Of a stretch of 14,858 nucleotides of DNA, positions 1-7,652 are shown piece after piece (positions within the stretch are counted from its first letter, which is position 1; the number at the start of each line of letters is the position of its first letter). The notes beneath the pieces are model-generated. The model made no database searches, was not told the DNA's origin, and saw nothing but the letters and a program-made list of their open reading frames with translations. Position numbers and translations under genes: made by a program. This DNA comes from Bordetella parapertussis (GTDB lineage: Bacteria; Pseudomonadota; Gammaproteobacteria; Burkholderiales; Burkholderiaceae_D), in assembly GCA_945867725.1 (NCBI GenBank), contig CAMBJI010000015.1:1-14858 (forward strand). Direction: 5' to 3'.

Positions 1-362
1 GCTATCAGGGCGCTTGCAAGCTCGTCGATCAGGCCATGTTTCAGGAGGCATTGATACTTGCTGGCTTTGTGATAGCCGTCGGACCGAAGAACGCAAAAGT
101 CGCCTTTAAGCTCGCCTCCTGCATGCAGCATTTGCAGGATCATGCGAGCGCTGCTGAGTATTACAAGCTGGCGTTACAGGTCGACAACCATCATATCGGC
201 GCTGCCTATCGTCTGGGCGAATGCTTACAACAACTCGGCGATGATGAAGAGGCCAATCATCTATTCGAATGGACCATTGAACTGGCCCGTGGAAATTTTG
301 CGTACCGAAAAATTCAAGAGGCTGCTGAATCTCGGCTCAGGAAGCAGCCTCTTTTGCCTTGA
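1..362 (+). CDS. TPR-repeat protein, 3' part (SycD/LcrH-like chaperone?)
   Basis: The reading frame is already open at the left edge (first full codon at 3) and ends with TGA at 360-362, so about 119 C-terminal residues are visible and the true start lies outside. The product is made of helical tetratricopeptide-type repeats: small and aromatic residues alternate as in AFKLASCMQHLQDHASAAEYYKLAL, followed by a second unit with AAYRLGECLQQLGDDEEA. The second unit with its following helix (LFEWTIELA) resembles the end of class II type III secretion chaperones (SycD/LcrH), which bind translocator proteins in the cytoplasm. That resemblance is by eye; a generic TPR protein is equally possible. No signal peptide or membrane segment is visible in this part. 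The last 26 bases overlap the convergent GST gene, and the 3' end carries a terminator-like hairpin. Confidence 0.75.
   Translation, partial: YQGACKLVDQAMFQEALILAGFVIAVGPKNAKVAFKLASCMQHLQDHASAAEYYKLALQVDNHHIGAAYRLGECLQQLGDDEEANHLFEWTIELARGNFAYRKIQEAAESRLRKQPLLP
316..353. terminator. Bidirectional intrinsic terminator-like hairpin
   Basis: AAGAGGCTGCT at 316-326 pairs perfectly with AGCAGCCTCTT at 343-353 across a 16-nt loop (11 bp). On the plus strand the stem runs into TTTT at 352-355. On the minus strand it is followed by a T-rich tract (complement of AAAAATT at 307-313). It sits inside the coding ends of the two convergent genes and could stop transcription from both sides. Confidence 0.65.
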
Positions 363-1272
363 GCAAATAGCCAACACGCGGGAAATGCACCTGGACTAAT
401 CCGGCACGTGGATCTTCTCTGCGCAAGGTATATCGGGTACGGCTTGCGGCCACCAAGATCCCCTCGGTAGGCTCCAGACCAAACGCCTCAGCAACAACAA
501 TGGCGGGCTGGCCCAGGGCAATGCCGTGGTGATCCTGATGAATTTCCTGTGGCAGCGCTTCTGGCGTGGCGCTATGCGCAATCTGCAGCGACTCATCAGC
601 CGTCATCGCTGACGAATTGCCCTGCCCTATCGCCGCCATACGATCCATCCACGATAAAACGCCAGGTACGGATTCCAAAACTCCGGCCAGTACAGGCACC
701 TGATGCCGTGTAAACCATAGCGGGTGATAGACCGAAAAATCAGCGATGCACGGCTGATCACCCAGCAAAAACGGTTGATGCTCCAGCATGCTGGCAATAC
801 GACGTAAATAACTTTTGTACGCCGCGGTCGCATCTGCTGCCGGCATGCGCGGCGCGTTATTACGCATCGCCGCGCGATCGGCTGCGAAGATTTTCAAGCG
901 CTCGGTGTCGGGAAACATATGCGCTGCGCCGGCCGGTTGGAAGTTGTACGCCATGGCCACCTGAAACAGCGTCGTGTCGGCCCATTGCGCCAGCACGCGC
1001 GCAAGACCTTTGTGCGCGGCCGGAAAAAGCGCGGGCTCGGGCGCCAGATGCTCGATCACATCCGCCATCAGGGCGGTGTCGCAGTAAACATCCGCGCCGA
1101 TCTGCAGCACAGGCGTACGGCGATAACCGCCAGTCAAGGCCACCAGATCCGGCTTGGGCATGATCATGGGTATATGCACCGAGCGCCAGGCCAAGCCCTT
1201 CATACCCAGAATCAAACGGATTTTTTCGGCGAAGGGGGATAGCGGGTAGTGATGCAGGATCAGATCAGCCAT
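337..1272 (-). CDS. Glutathione S-transferase family protein with C-terminal extension
   Basis: A 311-residue cytosolic GST-like protein. The thioredoxin-fold N-terminal domain (about 1-80) opens with a beta strand and the HHYPLSPFAEKIR motif, where Ser12 is the likely glutathione-activating residue. It has the cis-proline motif TPV at 53-55 and DT at 65-66 where many GSTs have ES. The helical C-terminal domain (about 85-215) contains the LLGDQPCIADFSVY stretch around 169-182, typical of the GST hydrophobic core and N-capping box. Residues about 235-305 form an extra, beta-rich looking tail beyond the usual GST length of about 210-230. I chose ATG at 1272 because the GST fold begins there and GAGG lies 8 nt upstream; an upstream TTG at 1320 would add 16 unrelated residues. 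The substrate is unknown. It is transcribed divergently from icmF and convergently with the TPR gene. Confidence 0.85.
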   Translation of the reverse strand: MADLILHHYPLSPFAEKIRLILGMKGLAWRSVHIPMIMPKPDLVALTGGYRRTPVLQIGADVYCDTALMADVIEHLAPEPALFPAAHKGLARVLAQWADTTLFQVAMAYNFQPAGAAHMFPDTERLKIFAADRAAMRNNAPRMPAADATAAYKSYLRRIASMLEHQPFLLGDQPCIADFSVYHPLWFTRHQVPVLAGVLESVPGVLSWMDRMAAIGQGNSSAMTADESLQIAHSATPEALPQEIHQDHHGIALGQPAIVVAEAFGLEPTEGILVAASRTRYTLRREDPRAGLVQVHFPRVGYLLKAKEAAS

Positions 1273-1516
1273 GGTCGAAGCCTCGTTGAAATATTTCTTG
1301 GAGTGTAACGTACTGCTCAATGTCGTCGGGCAGCGCCGTTACAAACCCGATTTGGAGCCGGCGCACCACCCAAAACATCCATCGTACGAGTCACGCAGAA
1401 TTCAGGCGGCACTACGAGTTTTCACTTTTGCAAGTACGATGTAATCGGCGTTTGCGACCCCGCATAAACGACTAAGCACGGCGCATCCGAGGCGTCAGCT
1501 GGCCAGCTTTTCAAGC

Positions 1517-1522
1517 TATACT
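1517..1522 (+). promoter_or_regulatory. Candidate -10 element of the icmF promoter
   Basis: TATACT matches the sigma-70 -10 consensus at 5 of 6 positions. No strong -35 lies 16-19 bases upstream (the best is GCGTCA at 1492-1497, spacing 19), so an activator or a weak basal promoter is possible. It would place transcription start near 1529, immediately before the TTGACG dyad. Confidence 0.35.
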
Positions 1523-1530
1523 TGCGCCAA

Positions 1531-1552
1531 TTGACGTTGACGTAAGCGTCAA
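1531..1552. promoter_or_regulatory. Candidate operator upstream of icmF (TTGACG dyad)
   Basis: A 22-bp imperfect palindrome has TTGACG at 1531-1536 and CGTCAA at 1547-1552, with a central ACGT; 18 of 22 positions are symmetric, and the outer arms extend to ATTGACG/CGTCAAT. The style resembles, from memory, operators assigned to MerR-family LiuR regulators of branched-chain amino-acid and acyl-CoA catabolism in proteobacteria, which would suit a butyryl/isobutyryl-CoA mutase. Its place over the predicted start of transcription fits a repressor. No regulator gene is in the window, so the assignment is an inference. Confidence 0.45.
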
Positions 1553-1633
1553 TCAGGCGAGCCCGTACGGCGGGCGCTGTCCTGACCCGTTACCGCCCCG
1601 TCATCGCGCGGCCGCTACTTCCGGAGAATTCCC

Positions 1634-4600
1634 ATGACCGACCTGTCGGTATCGCAAAACCTGACTGCCTACACCCCCGCCAATAAAGTCCGATTCGTGA
1701 CGGCCGCTTCGCTCTTCGATGGCCATGACGCATCGATCAACATCATGCGGCGCATCCTGATGTCGCAAGGCGCGGAGGTCATTCACCTGGGCCACAATCG
1801 CTCGGTCGATGAAATCGTCACCGCAGCGCTGCAAGAAGACGCGCAGGGCATTGCGATTTCCAGTTATCAGGGCGGCCATGTCGAGTACTTCAAGTACATG
1901 ATCGATCTGCTCAAGGCACGCGGCGGCGCGCACATTAAAGTCTTCGGCGGTGGTGGCGGCGTGATCGTACCCTCCGAGATCAAAGAATTGCATGACTATG
2001 GCGTGGCGCGTATTTTTAGTCCAGAAGACGGACAGCGCATGGGCTTGGTCGGCATGATCATCTACATGATTCAAGCTTGCGACACCGATCTCTCGGTACA
2101 CGCGCCTGCGACGCTCGACGTGTTGACTTCAGGTGATATGGTCACGCGCCAGCGCCCACTCGCGCAATTGATCACGGCACTGGAAAACGGCAAAGCTTCA
2201 GCCACACTCAAAAAATCACTGCACGACGCCGCAGCAAAAGTTCGCATTCCTGCCCTAGGCATTACCGGTACCGGTGGTGCGGGCAAGTCCTCGCTCACGG
2301 ATGAACTGATTCGCCGTCTGCGTATCGATCAAAACGATGCGCTGAATATCGCCGTGATTTCTATCGATCCTTCACGTCGTAAATCCGGCGGCGCGCTACT
2401 TGGCGATCGCATCCGAATGAACGCGATCAATCCCTGGAGTGCTCGTCCAGGCGTGTTCATGCGCTCGCTCGCTACCCGCGAAGCAGGTTCAGAAATTTCA
2501 CAAGCACTGCCCGATGTGGTCGCGGCCTGCCGCGTTGCCGGTTTTGATTTGATCATCGTTGAAACGTCCGGTATCGGACAAGGTGATGCCGCCATCGTCC
2601 CGCATGTGGATTGCAGTTTGTATGTGATGACGCCCGAATTCGGCGCCGCATCACAGCTGGAAAAAATCGACATGCTGGACTTTGCTGATTTTGTGGCAAT
2701 CAATAAATTCGATCGCAAAGGCTCACAAGACGCCCTACGCGATGTCGCCAAACAAGTACAACGCAATCGTGAGCAGTGGGATAAGCCCACCGATCAAATG
2801 CCGGTCTTTGGCACCCAAGCGTCACGCTTTAATGATGATGGCGTCACCGCGCTGTATCAAGGTCTGCTGCCGCGCCTGACAGAACTGGGACTCAACATCA
2901 AGCCCGGCAAGCTCGCGCCCGTTGCTGTGCGTTTTTCTTCGGGCCGCAATGCCATCGTGCCGCCAGCACGCAGTCGTTATCTAGCGGAGATCGCCGACAC
3001 ACTGCGCGCGTATCACCGCCGCGTGAGTAAACAAACAGTCACCGCGCGCGAACGTCAGCAACTGAGCGAAGCCAAACGTCTGATGCTCGCTGCCGGCAAA
3101 ACCGTGGACATGGATGATCTGATTACGCAGCGCGAGAACGCGCTCGATAGCGAAGCGAAAAACTTGCTGACCCAATGGCCCGCTGTGCAAGCCACCTACT
3201 CGGGTGATGAGCATGTCGTCAAAATTCGTGACAAAGAAATCCGCACGCGTCTTGAATGGGAAACCTTGTCAGGCAATCGCATTCGCAAAGTATCGCTACC
3301 GAAATATTCGGATCAGGGTGATCTGCTTGGCTGGCTGATGAAAGAAAATCTCCCCGGCAGCTTTCCGTATACCGCCGGTGTGTTTCCTTTCAAGCGCGAG
3401 AACGAAGATCCGACGCGCATGTTCGCCGGCGAAGGTGATGCATTCAGAACCAATCGTCGCTTCAAGCTGGTATCCGAAGGTATGCCGGCCAAGCGTTTGT
3501 CTACCGCATTTGATTCCGTCACGCTGTATGGCGCTGATCCCGCGCTGCGGCCCGACATTTACGGCAAAGTGGGTAACTCCGGTGTGTCGATTGCTACGCT
3601 GGATGACATGAAGGTGCTGTACGACGGATTTGATCTGTGCGACCCGACCACGTCAGTATCGATGACTATCAACGGCCCCGCGCCGACCATCCTTGCGATG
3701 TTCATGAATACGGCGATTGATCAACAACTCGCCAAGTTCACGACAGAAAAAGGTCGCGAACCAACAGCAGACGAAGCAGCCCAGATCCGCGCCTGGGTAC
3801 TGCAAAACGTGCGCGGCACGGTGCAAGCCGATATTCTGAAAGAAGATCAGGGGCAAAACACCTGCATCTTCTCGACCGAATTTTCTTTGAAAGTCATGGG
3901 CGACATTCAACAGTACTTCGTCGATCACAAGGTTCGCAATTTCTATTCAGTATCGATCTCGGGCTATCACATTGCCGAGGCAGGTGCGAATCCGATCTCG
4001 CAGCTGGCGTTCACACTCTCCAATGGCTTCACCTTTGTTGAGGCGTATCTGGCACGTGGCATGTCGATTGATGATTTCGCACCGAACCTGTCGTTCTTCT
4101 TCTCCAATGGCATGGATCCAGAGTACACCGTGCTGGGCCGGGTGGCGCGTCGTCTGTGGGCCGTCGCCATGCGCGAGAAATACGGCGCGAATGACCGCTC
4201 GCAAAAATTGAAATATCACATTCAGACCTCCGGTCGCTCGCTGCATGCGCAAGAGGTTGATTTCAACGACATCCGCACTACGCTACAAGCGCTGATTGCA
4301 ATCTACGACAATTGCAACTCGCTGCATACCAATGCCTACGACGAAGCCATCACCACACCAACTGATGAATCCGTACGCCGCGCGCTGGCGATTCAGCTGA
4401 TCATCAACCGCGAATGGGGTCTGGCAAAAAATGAAAATTCCAGTCAGGGTTCTTTCATCATCGAAGAACTCACTGATCTGGTCGAAGAAGCGGTGTTGCA
4501 AGAATTCGAGCGCATCGCCGAGCGCGGCGGTGTGTTGGGCGCCATGGAAACCGGCTATCAGCGCGGCAAAATTCAAGAAGAATCCATGCTCTACGAGCAT

Positions 4601-4912
4601 AAGAAACACGACGGTAGCCTGCCGATCATTGGCGTCAACACCTTCCGCAATCCCAAGGGCGACACAGTCGTTCAACAGCTGGAGCTGGCGCGCTCGACCG
4701 ACGATGAAAAGCAATCGCAGTTACAACGCCTTGCAGATTTCCATGCGGCTCACAGCGACGCTGCCAAGCAATCACTGGCTGCGCTACAGGAAGCCGTGAT
4801 TCGTGACGAGAATGTGTTTGCTCAATTGATGGCAGCGGTGCGGGTGTGCTCACTCGGTCAGATTACCGATGCGCTTTTCGAGGTGGGTGGACAGTACCGG
4901 CGCAGCATGTGA
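1634..4912 (+). CDS. icmF: Fused isobutyryl-CoA mutase IcmF (B12-dependent, with G-protein chaperone domain)
   Basis: A 1092-residue single-chain adenosylcobalamin enzyme interconverting isobutyryl-CoA and n-butyryl-CoA, linking valine/branched-chain and fatty-acid metabolism. Domains in order: B12-binding (about 18-150) with axial ligand His31 in DGHDAS, where Ser34 occupies the usual Gly of DxHxxG, and a GGGGGV loop at 105-110; a MeaB-like P-loop GTPase (about 205-420) with Walker A GTGGAGKS at 212-219 and base-specificity motif NKFD at 357-360; a linker; and the substrate-binding TIM-barrel domain (about 560-1092). Phe597 (RMFAGEG) and Gln741 (GQNTCIF) occupy the positions that in characterised IcmF/Icm enzymes select isobutyryl-CoA; methylmalonyl-CoA mutases have Tyr and Arg there. 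The length equals known fused IcmF proteins, and all domains are intact. A good ribosome site (GGAGA, 6 nt spacing) supports the ATG. It appears to head the operon with the photolyase-like genes 14 nt downstream. Confidence 0.96.
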   Translation: MTDLSVSQNLTAYTPANKVRFVTAASLFDGHDASINIMRRILMSQGAEVIHLGHNRSVDEIVTAALQEDAQGIAISSYQGGHVEYFKYMIDLLKARGGAHIKVFGGGGGVIVPSEIKELHDYGVARIFSPEDGQRMGLVGMIIYMIQACDTDLSVHAPATLDVLTSGDMVTRQRPLAQLITALENGKASATLKKSLHDAAAKVRIPALGITGTGGAGKSSLTDELIRRLRIDQNDALNIAVISIDPSRRKSGGALLGDRIRMNAINPWSARPGVFMRSLATREAGSEISQALPDVVAACRVAGFDLIIVETSGIGQGDAAIVPHVDCSLYVMTPEFGAASQLEKIDMLDFADFVAINKFDRKGSQDALRDVAKQVQRNREQWDKPTDQMPVFGTQASRFNDDGVTALYQGLLPRLTELGLNIKPGKLAPVAVRFSSGRNAIVPPARSRYLAEIADTLRAYHRRVSKQTVTARERQQLSEAKRLMLAAGKTVDMDDLITQRENALDSEAKNLLTQWPAVQATYSGDEHVVKIRDKEIRTRLEWETLSGNRIRKVSLPKYSDQGDLLGWLMKENLPGSFPYTAGVFPFKRENEDPTRMFAGEGDAFRTNRRFKLVSEGMPAKRLSTAFDSVTLYGADPALRPDIYGKVGNSGVSIATLDDMKVLYDGFDLCDPTTSVSMTINGPAPTILAMFMNTAIDQQLAKFTTEKGREPTADEAAQIRAWVLQNVRGTVQADILKEDQGQNTCIFSTEFSLKVMGDIQQYFVDHKVRNFYSVSISGYHIAEAGANPISQLAFTLSNGFTFVEAYLARGMSIDDFAPNLSFFFSNGMDPEYTVLGRVARRLWAVAMREKYGANDRSQKLKYHIQTSGRSLHAQEVDFNDIRTTLQALIAIYDNCNSLHTNAYDEAITTPTDESVRRALAIQLIINREWGLAKNENSSQGSFIIEELTDLVEEAVLQEFERIAERGGVLGAMETGYQRGKIQEESMLYEHKKHDGSLPIIGVNTFRNPKGDTVVQQLELARSTDDEKQSQLQRLADFHAAHSDAAKQSLAALQEAVIRDENVFAQLMAAVRVCSLGQITDALFEVGGQYRRSM

Positions 4913-4926
4913 TTCGGCGGCGATGA

Positions 4927-6072
4927 ATGTCTCCCACTGAATCAGCGCTGGCCGATACCATTGCCGCGATTAATATCGCGGCTTATACCAAAACCCGCAA
5001 TCATCTCGATGGCAAGGTCACGCGACTCTCGCCCTATCTGACGCACGGCCTTGTATCGATTCCTTCGTTGTTCGCAAAGCTGCCCAAGCTAACGCTAGAA
5101 GACAAGCTTGCCTTCGAATTCGGCTGGCGTGAATTTTTTCATCATGTCTGGCACCGCGCTGGCGATGCGATTTTCAGTGATATGCGCACGCCTTTGCCCG
5201 GCATTCAATACAGCGACACACTCCCCGACGATATCCGCGAAGGTCGCACGGGTCTGCCCGTGATCGATCGCGCAGTACATACGCTCTATCAAACAGGCTA
5301 TCTGCATAACCATGCGCGCATGTGGCTCGCTAGTTACACAGTTCATCTGCGCAAAGTGCATTGGCGTGTCGCTGCCGATTGGATGTACGGTCATCTGCTG
5401 GATGGCGATCTGGCATCGAATCATTTGTCTTGGCAGTGGATTGCAGCGACCTTCAGCAGCAAGCCGTATTTGTTTAATGCAGAGAACGTCGCCAAGAATG
5501 CAGCTCAAGCCTGGCATTGCCCACGCAGCGTGATCGATACAAGCTATGAAGCACTGGAAATGATTGCGCGCAGCCAGACAACGGTGGGTATCCATCCGTC
5601 TTTGTTGGGTATCAGCGAGCCGGCACTCAGCGTCCCGCCCGATAGCCTGAGCGCTGATAAAAATACGCTAAGCCATGCCCGTCAGGTGCAACTGGTGCAT
5701 CCCTGGATGCTCGCAGACTCTACATTCGATGGGCTTCGGCTGGGTGTGATTCATCGCCCCTTTCATCAGCGCTTCCCGTGGTCGCAACAGCGATGGGATT
5801 TCGTCATGCAGCGCATGCAGGCTGTCACCGACCATATCTTCGTCGGTGATCTGACAGAACTCAGTACAATGTTCGGCAACGCTGCCGACATCAGTTCGGT
5901 GGCCACATTTAATCCTGGTTATCGCGAATTGCTACCCGTGCTTTGCTCTGACTTGCAAGATTCACCCCGCCAATTTCCTGATCCCGAAAAGGCCTGCCGT
6001 TCGTTTTCGGCGTTCTGGAGTTTTTGCACCGCCGCTTCTACTGACGCGCCCCGGCGCACCTGGCATCGATGA
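4927..6072 (+). CDS. Short photolyase/cryptochrome-like FAD-binding protein without N-terminal antenna domain
   Basis: A 381-residue protein that begins directly in the FAD-binding helical domain of class I photolyases (about 20-200): RLSPYLTHGLVS at 33-44, FGWREFF at 65-71, the EGRTGLPVIDRAV block at 105-117, YLHNHARM at 125-132, and DGDLASNHLSWQW at 159-171. By alignment to E. coli PhrB, Asp159, Asn165, Trp146 and Trp169 correspond to Asp372, Asn378, Trp359 and Trp382, so flavin contacts and two of the electron-transfer tryptophans are kept. The distal Trp306 position seems to be Tyr95. The usual N-terminal alpha/beta antenna domain is absent. Residues about 255-365 instead form a C-terminal segment with alternating hydrophobic strands (LRLGVIH, DHIFVGDL, SSVATFNP). 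Weak ribosome site (GGCGG). The stop overlaps the next start as ATGA. Role: light-dependent DNA repair or flavin photoreceptor; which one cannot be settled here. Confidence 0.85.
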   Translation: MSPTESALADTIAAINIAAYTKTRNHLDGKVTRLSPYLTHGLVSIPSLFAKLPKLTLEDKLAFEFGWREFFHHVWHRAGDAIFSDMRTPLPGIQYSDTLPDDIREGRTGLPVIDRAVHTLYQTGYLHNHARMWLASYTVHLRKVHWRVAADWMYGHLLDGDLASNHLSWQWIAATFSSKPYLFNAENVAKNAAQAWHCPRSVIDTSYEALEMIARSQTTVGIHPSLLGISEPALSVPPDSLSADKNTLSHARQVQLVHPWMLADSTFDGLRLGVIHRPFHQRFPWSQQRWDFVMQRMQAVTDHIFVGDLTELSTMFGNAADISSVATFNPGYRELLPVLCSDLQDSPRQFPDPEKACRSFSAFWSFCTAASTDAPRRTWHR

Positions 6073-7649
6073 CATCACCCGGCATTGCCGTCGTCTGGTT
6101 CAAGCGCGATTTGCGCGTGTTCGATCATGTGCCGCTGTTCGAGGCCAGTCGTCATTCAGGCGTGCTGCCCCTCTATGTGTATGAACCGGAACTCCTGCGT
6201 GCGCCAGATTGCGCAACTCAGCACGTCGGCTTTATCAATGAATGCCTCGAAGATCTGGATCAGGCACTGGCCGGTCGTGGCACGTCGTTGCTGATTCTTC
6301 ATGGTGAGGTCACCTCCGTTTTGCAGCGCGTCCATGAGCAGTTTGGTCATTTCACGCTCTACTCGCATGAAGAAACCGGTAACGCGATCAGCTATGCGCG
6401 CGATCGCCGCGTAGCAGACTGGTGTCGCACACAGGGTCTGCGCTGGAAAGAATATCCGTGCAATGGTGTCGTACGACGACTGGAGTCGCGCGACAACTGG
6501 GCCAGCCAGTGGATGCAGCGCATGCGCGCACCAGTACTCAATGCGCCCGATTTTCTGCGTTCGACCGGTAAGACGCTATCGCCCTCCGGCATCATGACAC
6601 CGCGCCAACTGGGATTGGATGGGCCAGACAAACCGCTGCGGCAACGTGGCGGCCGGCGCGTGGCTTCGAAGCAGGTGAAAGAATTTTTCAGTCAGCACCT
6701 CGCCGACTATCGCTATGCGATGTCCAGTCCACTAACTGCTGAAACCGCCTGCTCGCGTATGTCACCGTATCTGACGTATGGCGTATTGTCGGTACGTGAG
6801 CTGATGCACAAGATCTGGAAAACGCGCGAACAACTTCAGGCGCTGCCGGAAACAGTACGACCTTCGGGCACGCTGGCGAGCTTGAAATCTTTCGAAAGCC
6901 GCTTGCACTGGCATTGTCATTTCATTCAAAAACTCGAATCCGAACCAGATATCGAGATGCGCAATGTGCATCGTGGATTTGACGGACTGCGTGAGCCACA
7001 TTTCAATCAAGATTATTTCGAACGCTGGTGCGCAGGCGAAACCGGCTTCCCGCTGATTGATGCCTGCATGAAGATGCTAGCGCAGACGGGCTGGATTAAC
7101 TTTCGCATGCGCGCTATGTTGATCAGCTTTTCCAGTTATCAGCTCTGGAATCACTGGCGTGAGCCGGCATTGCATCTGGCACGTGAATTTCTGGACTACG
7201 AACCCGGCATCCACTATTCGCAAATACAAATGCAATCGGGCGTTACCGGCATTAACACGCTTCGTATCTATAACCCGGTTAAGCAGGCACAATATCAGGA
7301 CCCGAAAGGTATTTTCGTGCGGCGCTGGCTGCCCGAGCTCAAACGCGTGCCCGACGAGTTCATCTTTGAACCTGCCACCATGCCACTGGATCTCCAGAAG
7401 GAACTGAAATTCCTGATCGGTCCTGACTACCCAGAACCCATCGTCGATCATTTGACCAGCGCGAAACTGGCGCGTGAGTTGCTCTGGTCCATGCGTCGTG
7501 ATCCGCAGATGCGCGCAGAAGCGCGTCAGGTCTTCGTCAAACATGGCAGTCGCAATCCGATGCGCGAGGGCCGCTCGCGCTCGTCTGCCAAGTCATCCGC
7601 AGACAAAGCCGCAGAACCCCAACCTCAATTGCCGCTGGCACTGGATTAA
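6069..7649 (+). CDS. Cryptochrome/photolyase family protein, full length, divergent FAD site
   Basis: A 526-residue member of the photolyase/cryptochrome family. The N-terminal alpha/beta (antenna) domain, about 5-135, opens with VVWFKRDLRVFDH; the FAD-binding helical domain spans about 200-480 with RMSPYLTYGVLS at 230-241, FESRLHWHCHFIQ at 275-287, GETGFPLIDACMKML at 323-337 and INFRMRAM at 343-350. Where canonical photolyases have DGDxAxNxxxWQW, this protein has DYEPGIHYSQIQM (376-388): Glu378, His382 and Ile386 stand at the positions of E. coli Asp374, Asn378 and Trp382, while Asp376 and Trp363 (= Trp359) are kept. GVTGINTLRIYNP at 391-403 follows. The C-terminal tail (about 495-526) is basic, Ser/Ala/Pro-rich and ends QLPLALD. 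The start overlaps the upstream stop by 4 nt (ATGA), implying translational coupling. Repair activity is not certain given the changed pocket; a sensory or atypical repair role is possible. Confidence 0.88.
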   Translation: MTSPGIAVVWFKRDLRVFDHVPLFEASRHSGVLPLYVYEPELLRAPDCATQHVGFINECLEDLDQALAGRGTSLLILHGEVTSVLQRVHEQFGHFTLYSHEETGNAISYARDRRVADWCRTQGLRWKEYPCNGVVRRLESRDNWASQWMQRMRAPVLNAPDFLRSTGKTLSPSGIMTPRQLGLDGPDKPLRQRGGRRVASKQVKEFFSQHLADYRYAMSSPLTAETACSRMSPYLTYGVLSVRELMHKIWKTREQLQALPETVRPSGTLASLKSFESRLHWHCHFIQKLESEPDIEMRNVHRGFDGLREPHFNQDYFERWCAGETGFPLIDACMKMLAQTGWINFRMRAMLISFSSYQLWNHWREPALHLAREFLDYEPGIHYSQIQMQSGVTGINTLRIYNPVKQAQYQDPKGIFVRRWLPELKRVPDEFIFEPATMPLDLQKELKFLIGPDYPEPIVDHLTSAKLARELLWSMRRDPQMRAEARQVFVKHGSRNPMREGRSRSSAKSSADKAAEPQPQLPLALD

Positions 7650-7652
7650 GCG

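Larger units (their letters stand above)
1273..1633. other. Divergent intergenic region between GST and icmF
   Basis: There is no credible gene in these 361 bases. The region should contain the leftward GST promoter, for which I see no convincing -35/-10 pair, and the rightward icmF promoter. Towards icmF there is a TATACT hexamer, a TTGACG dyad and a good ribosome binding site: GGAGA at 1623-1627, 6 nt before the icmF ATG. Confidence 0.6.

Noticed and set aside
1273..1320. Upstream TTG start for the GST gene
   Set aside because: It adds 16 residues before the GST fold that match nothing expected, whereas ATG 1272 begins the beta strand and has GAGG at suitable spacing.
1382..1389. TCGTACGA palindrome in the icmF upstream region, with a GTACGA echo near 1433
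   Set aside because: Too short and too far from the predicted promoter to support an operator call.
1561..1575. GCCCG/CGGGC 5-bp stem in the icmF leader, considered as part of a cobalamin riboswitch
   Set aside because: The leader of roughly 100 nt shows no B12-box-like conserved block and the stem is minimal; chance is likely in GC-rich DNA.
4283..4714. Long open frame antisense to icmF (143 codons)
   Set aside because: It mirrors the codon pattern of icmF, has no recognisable domain or ribosome site, and the plus-strand gene is certain; several similar antisense frames under icmF and the photolyase-like genes were dropped for the same reason.
7077..7544. Antisense open frame of 155 codons under the long photolyase-like gene
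   Set aside because: No family features; explained by the codon bias of the sense gene.
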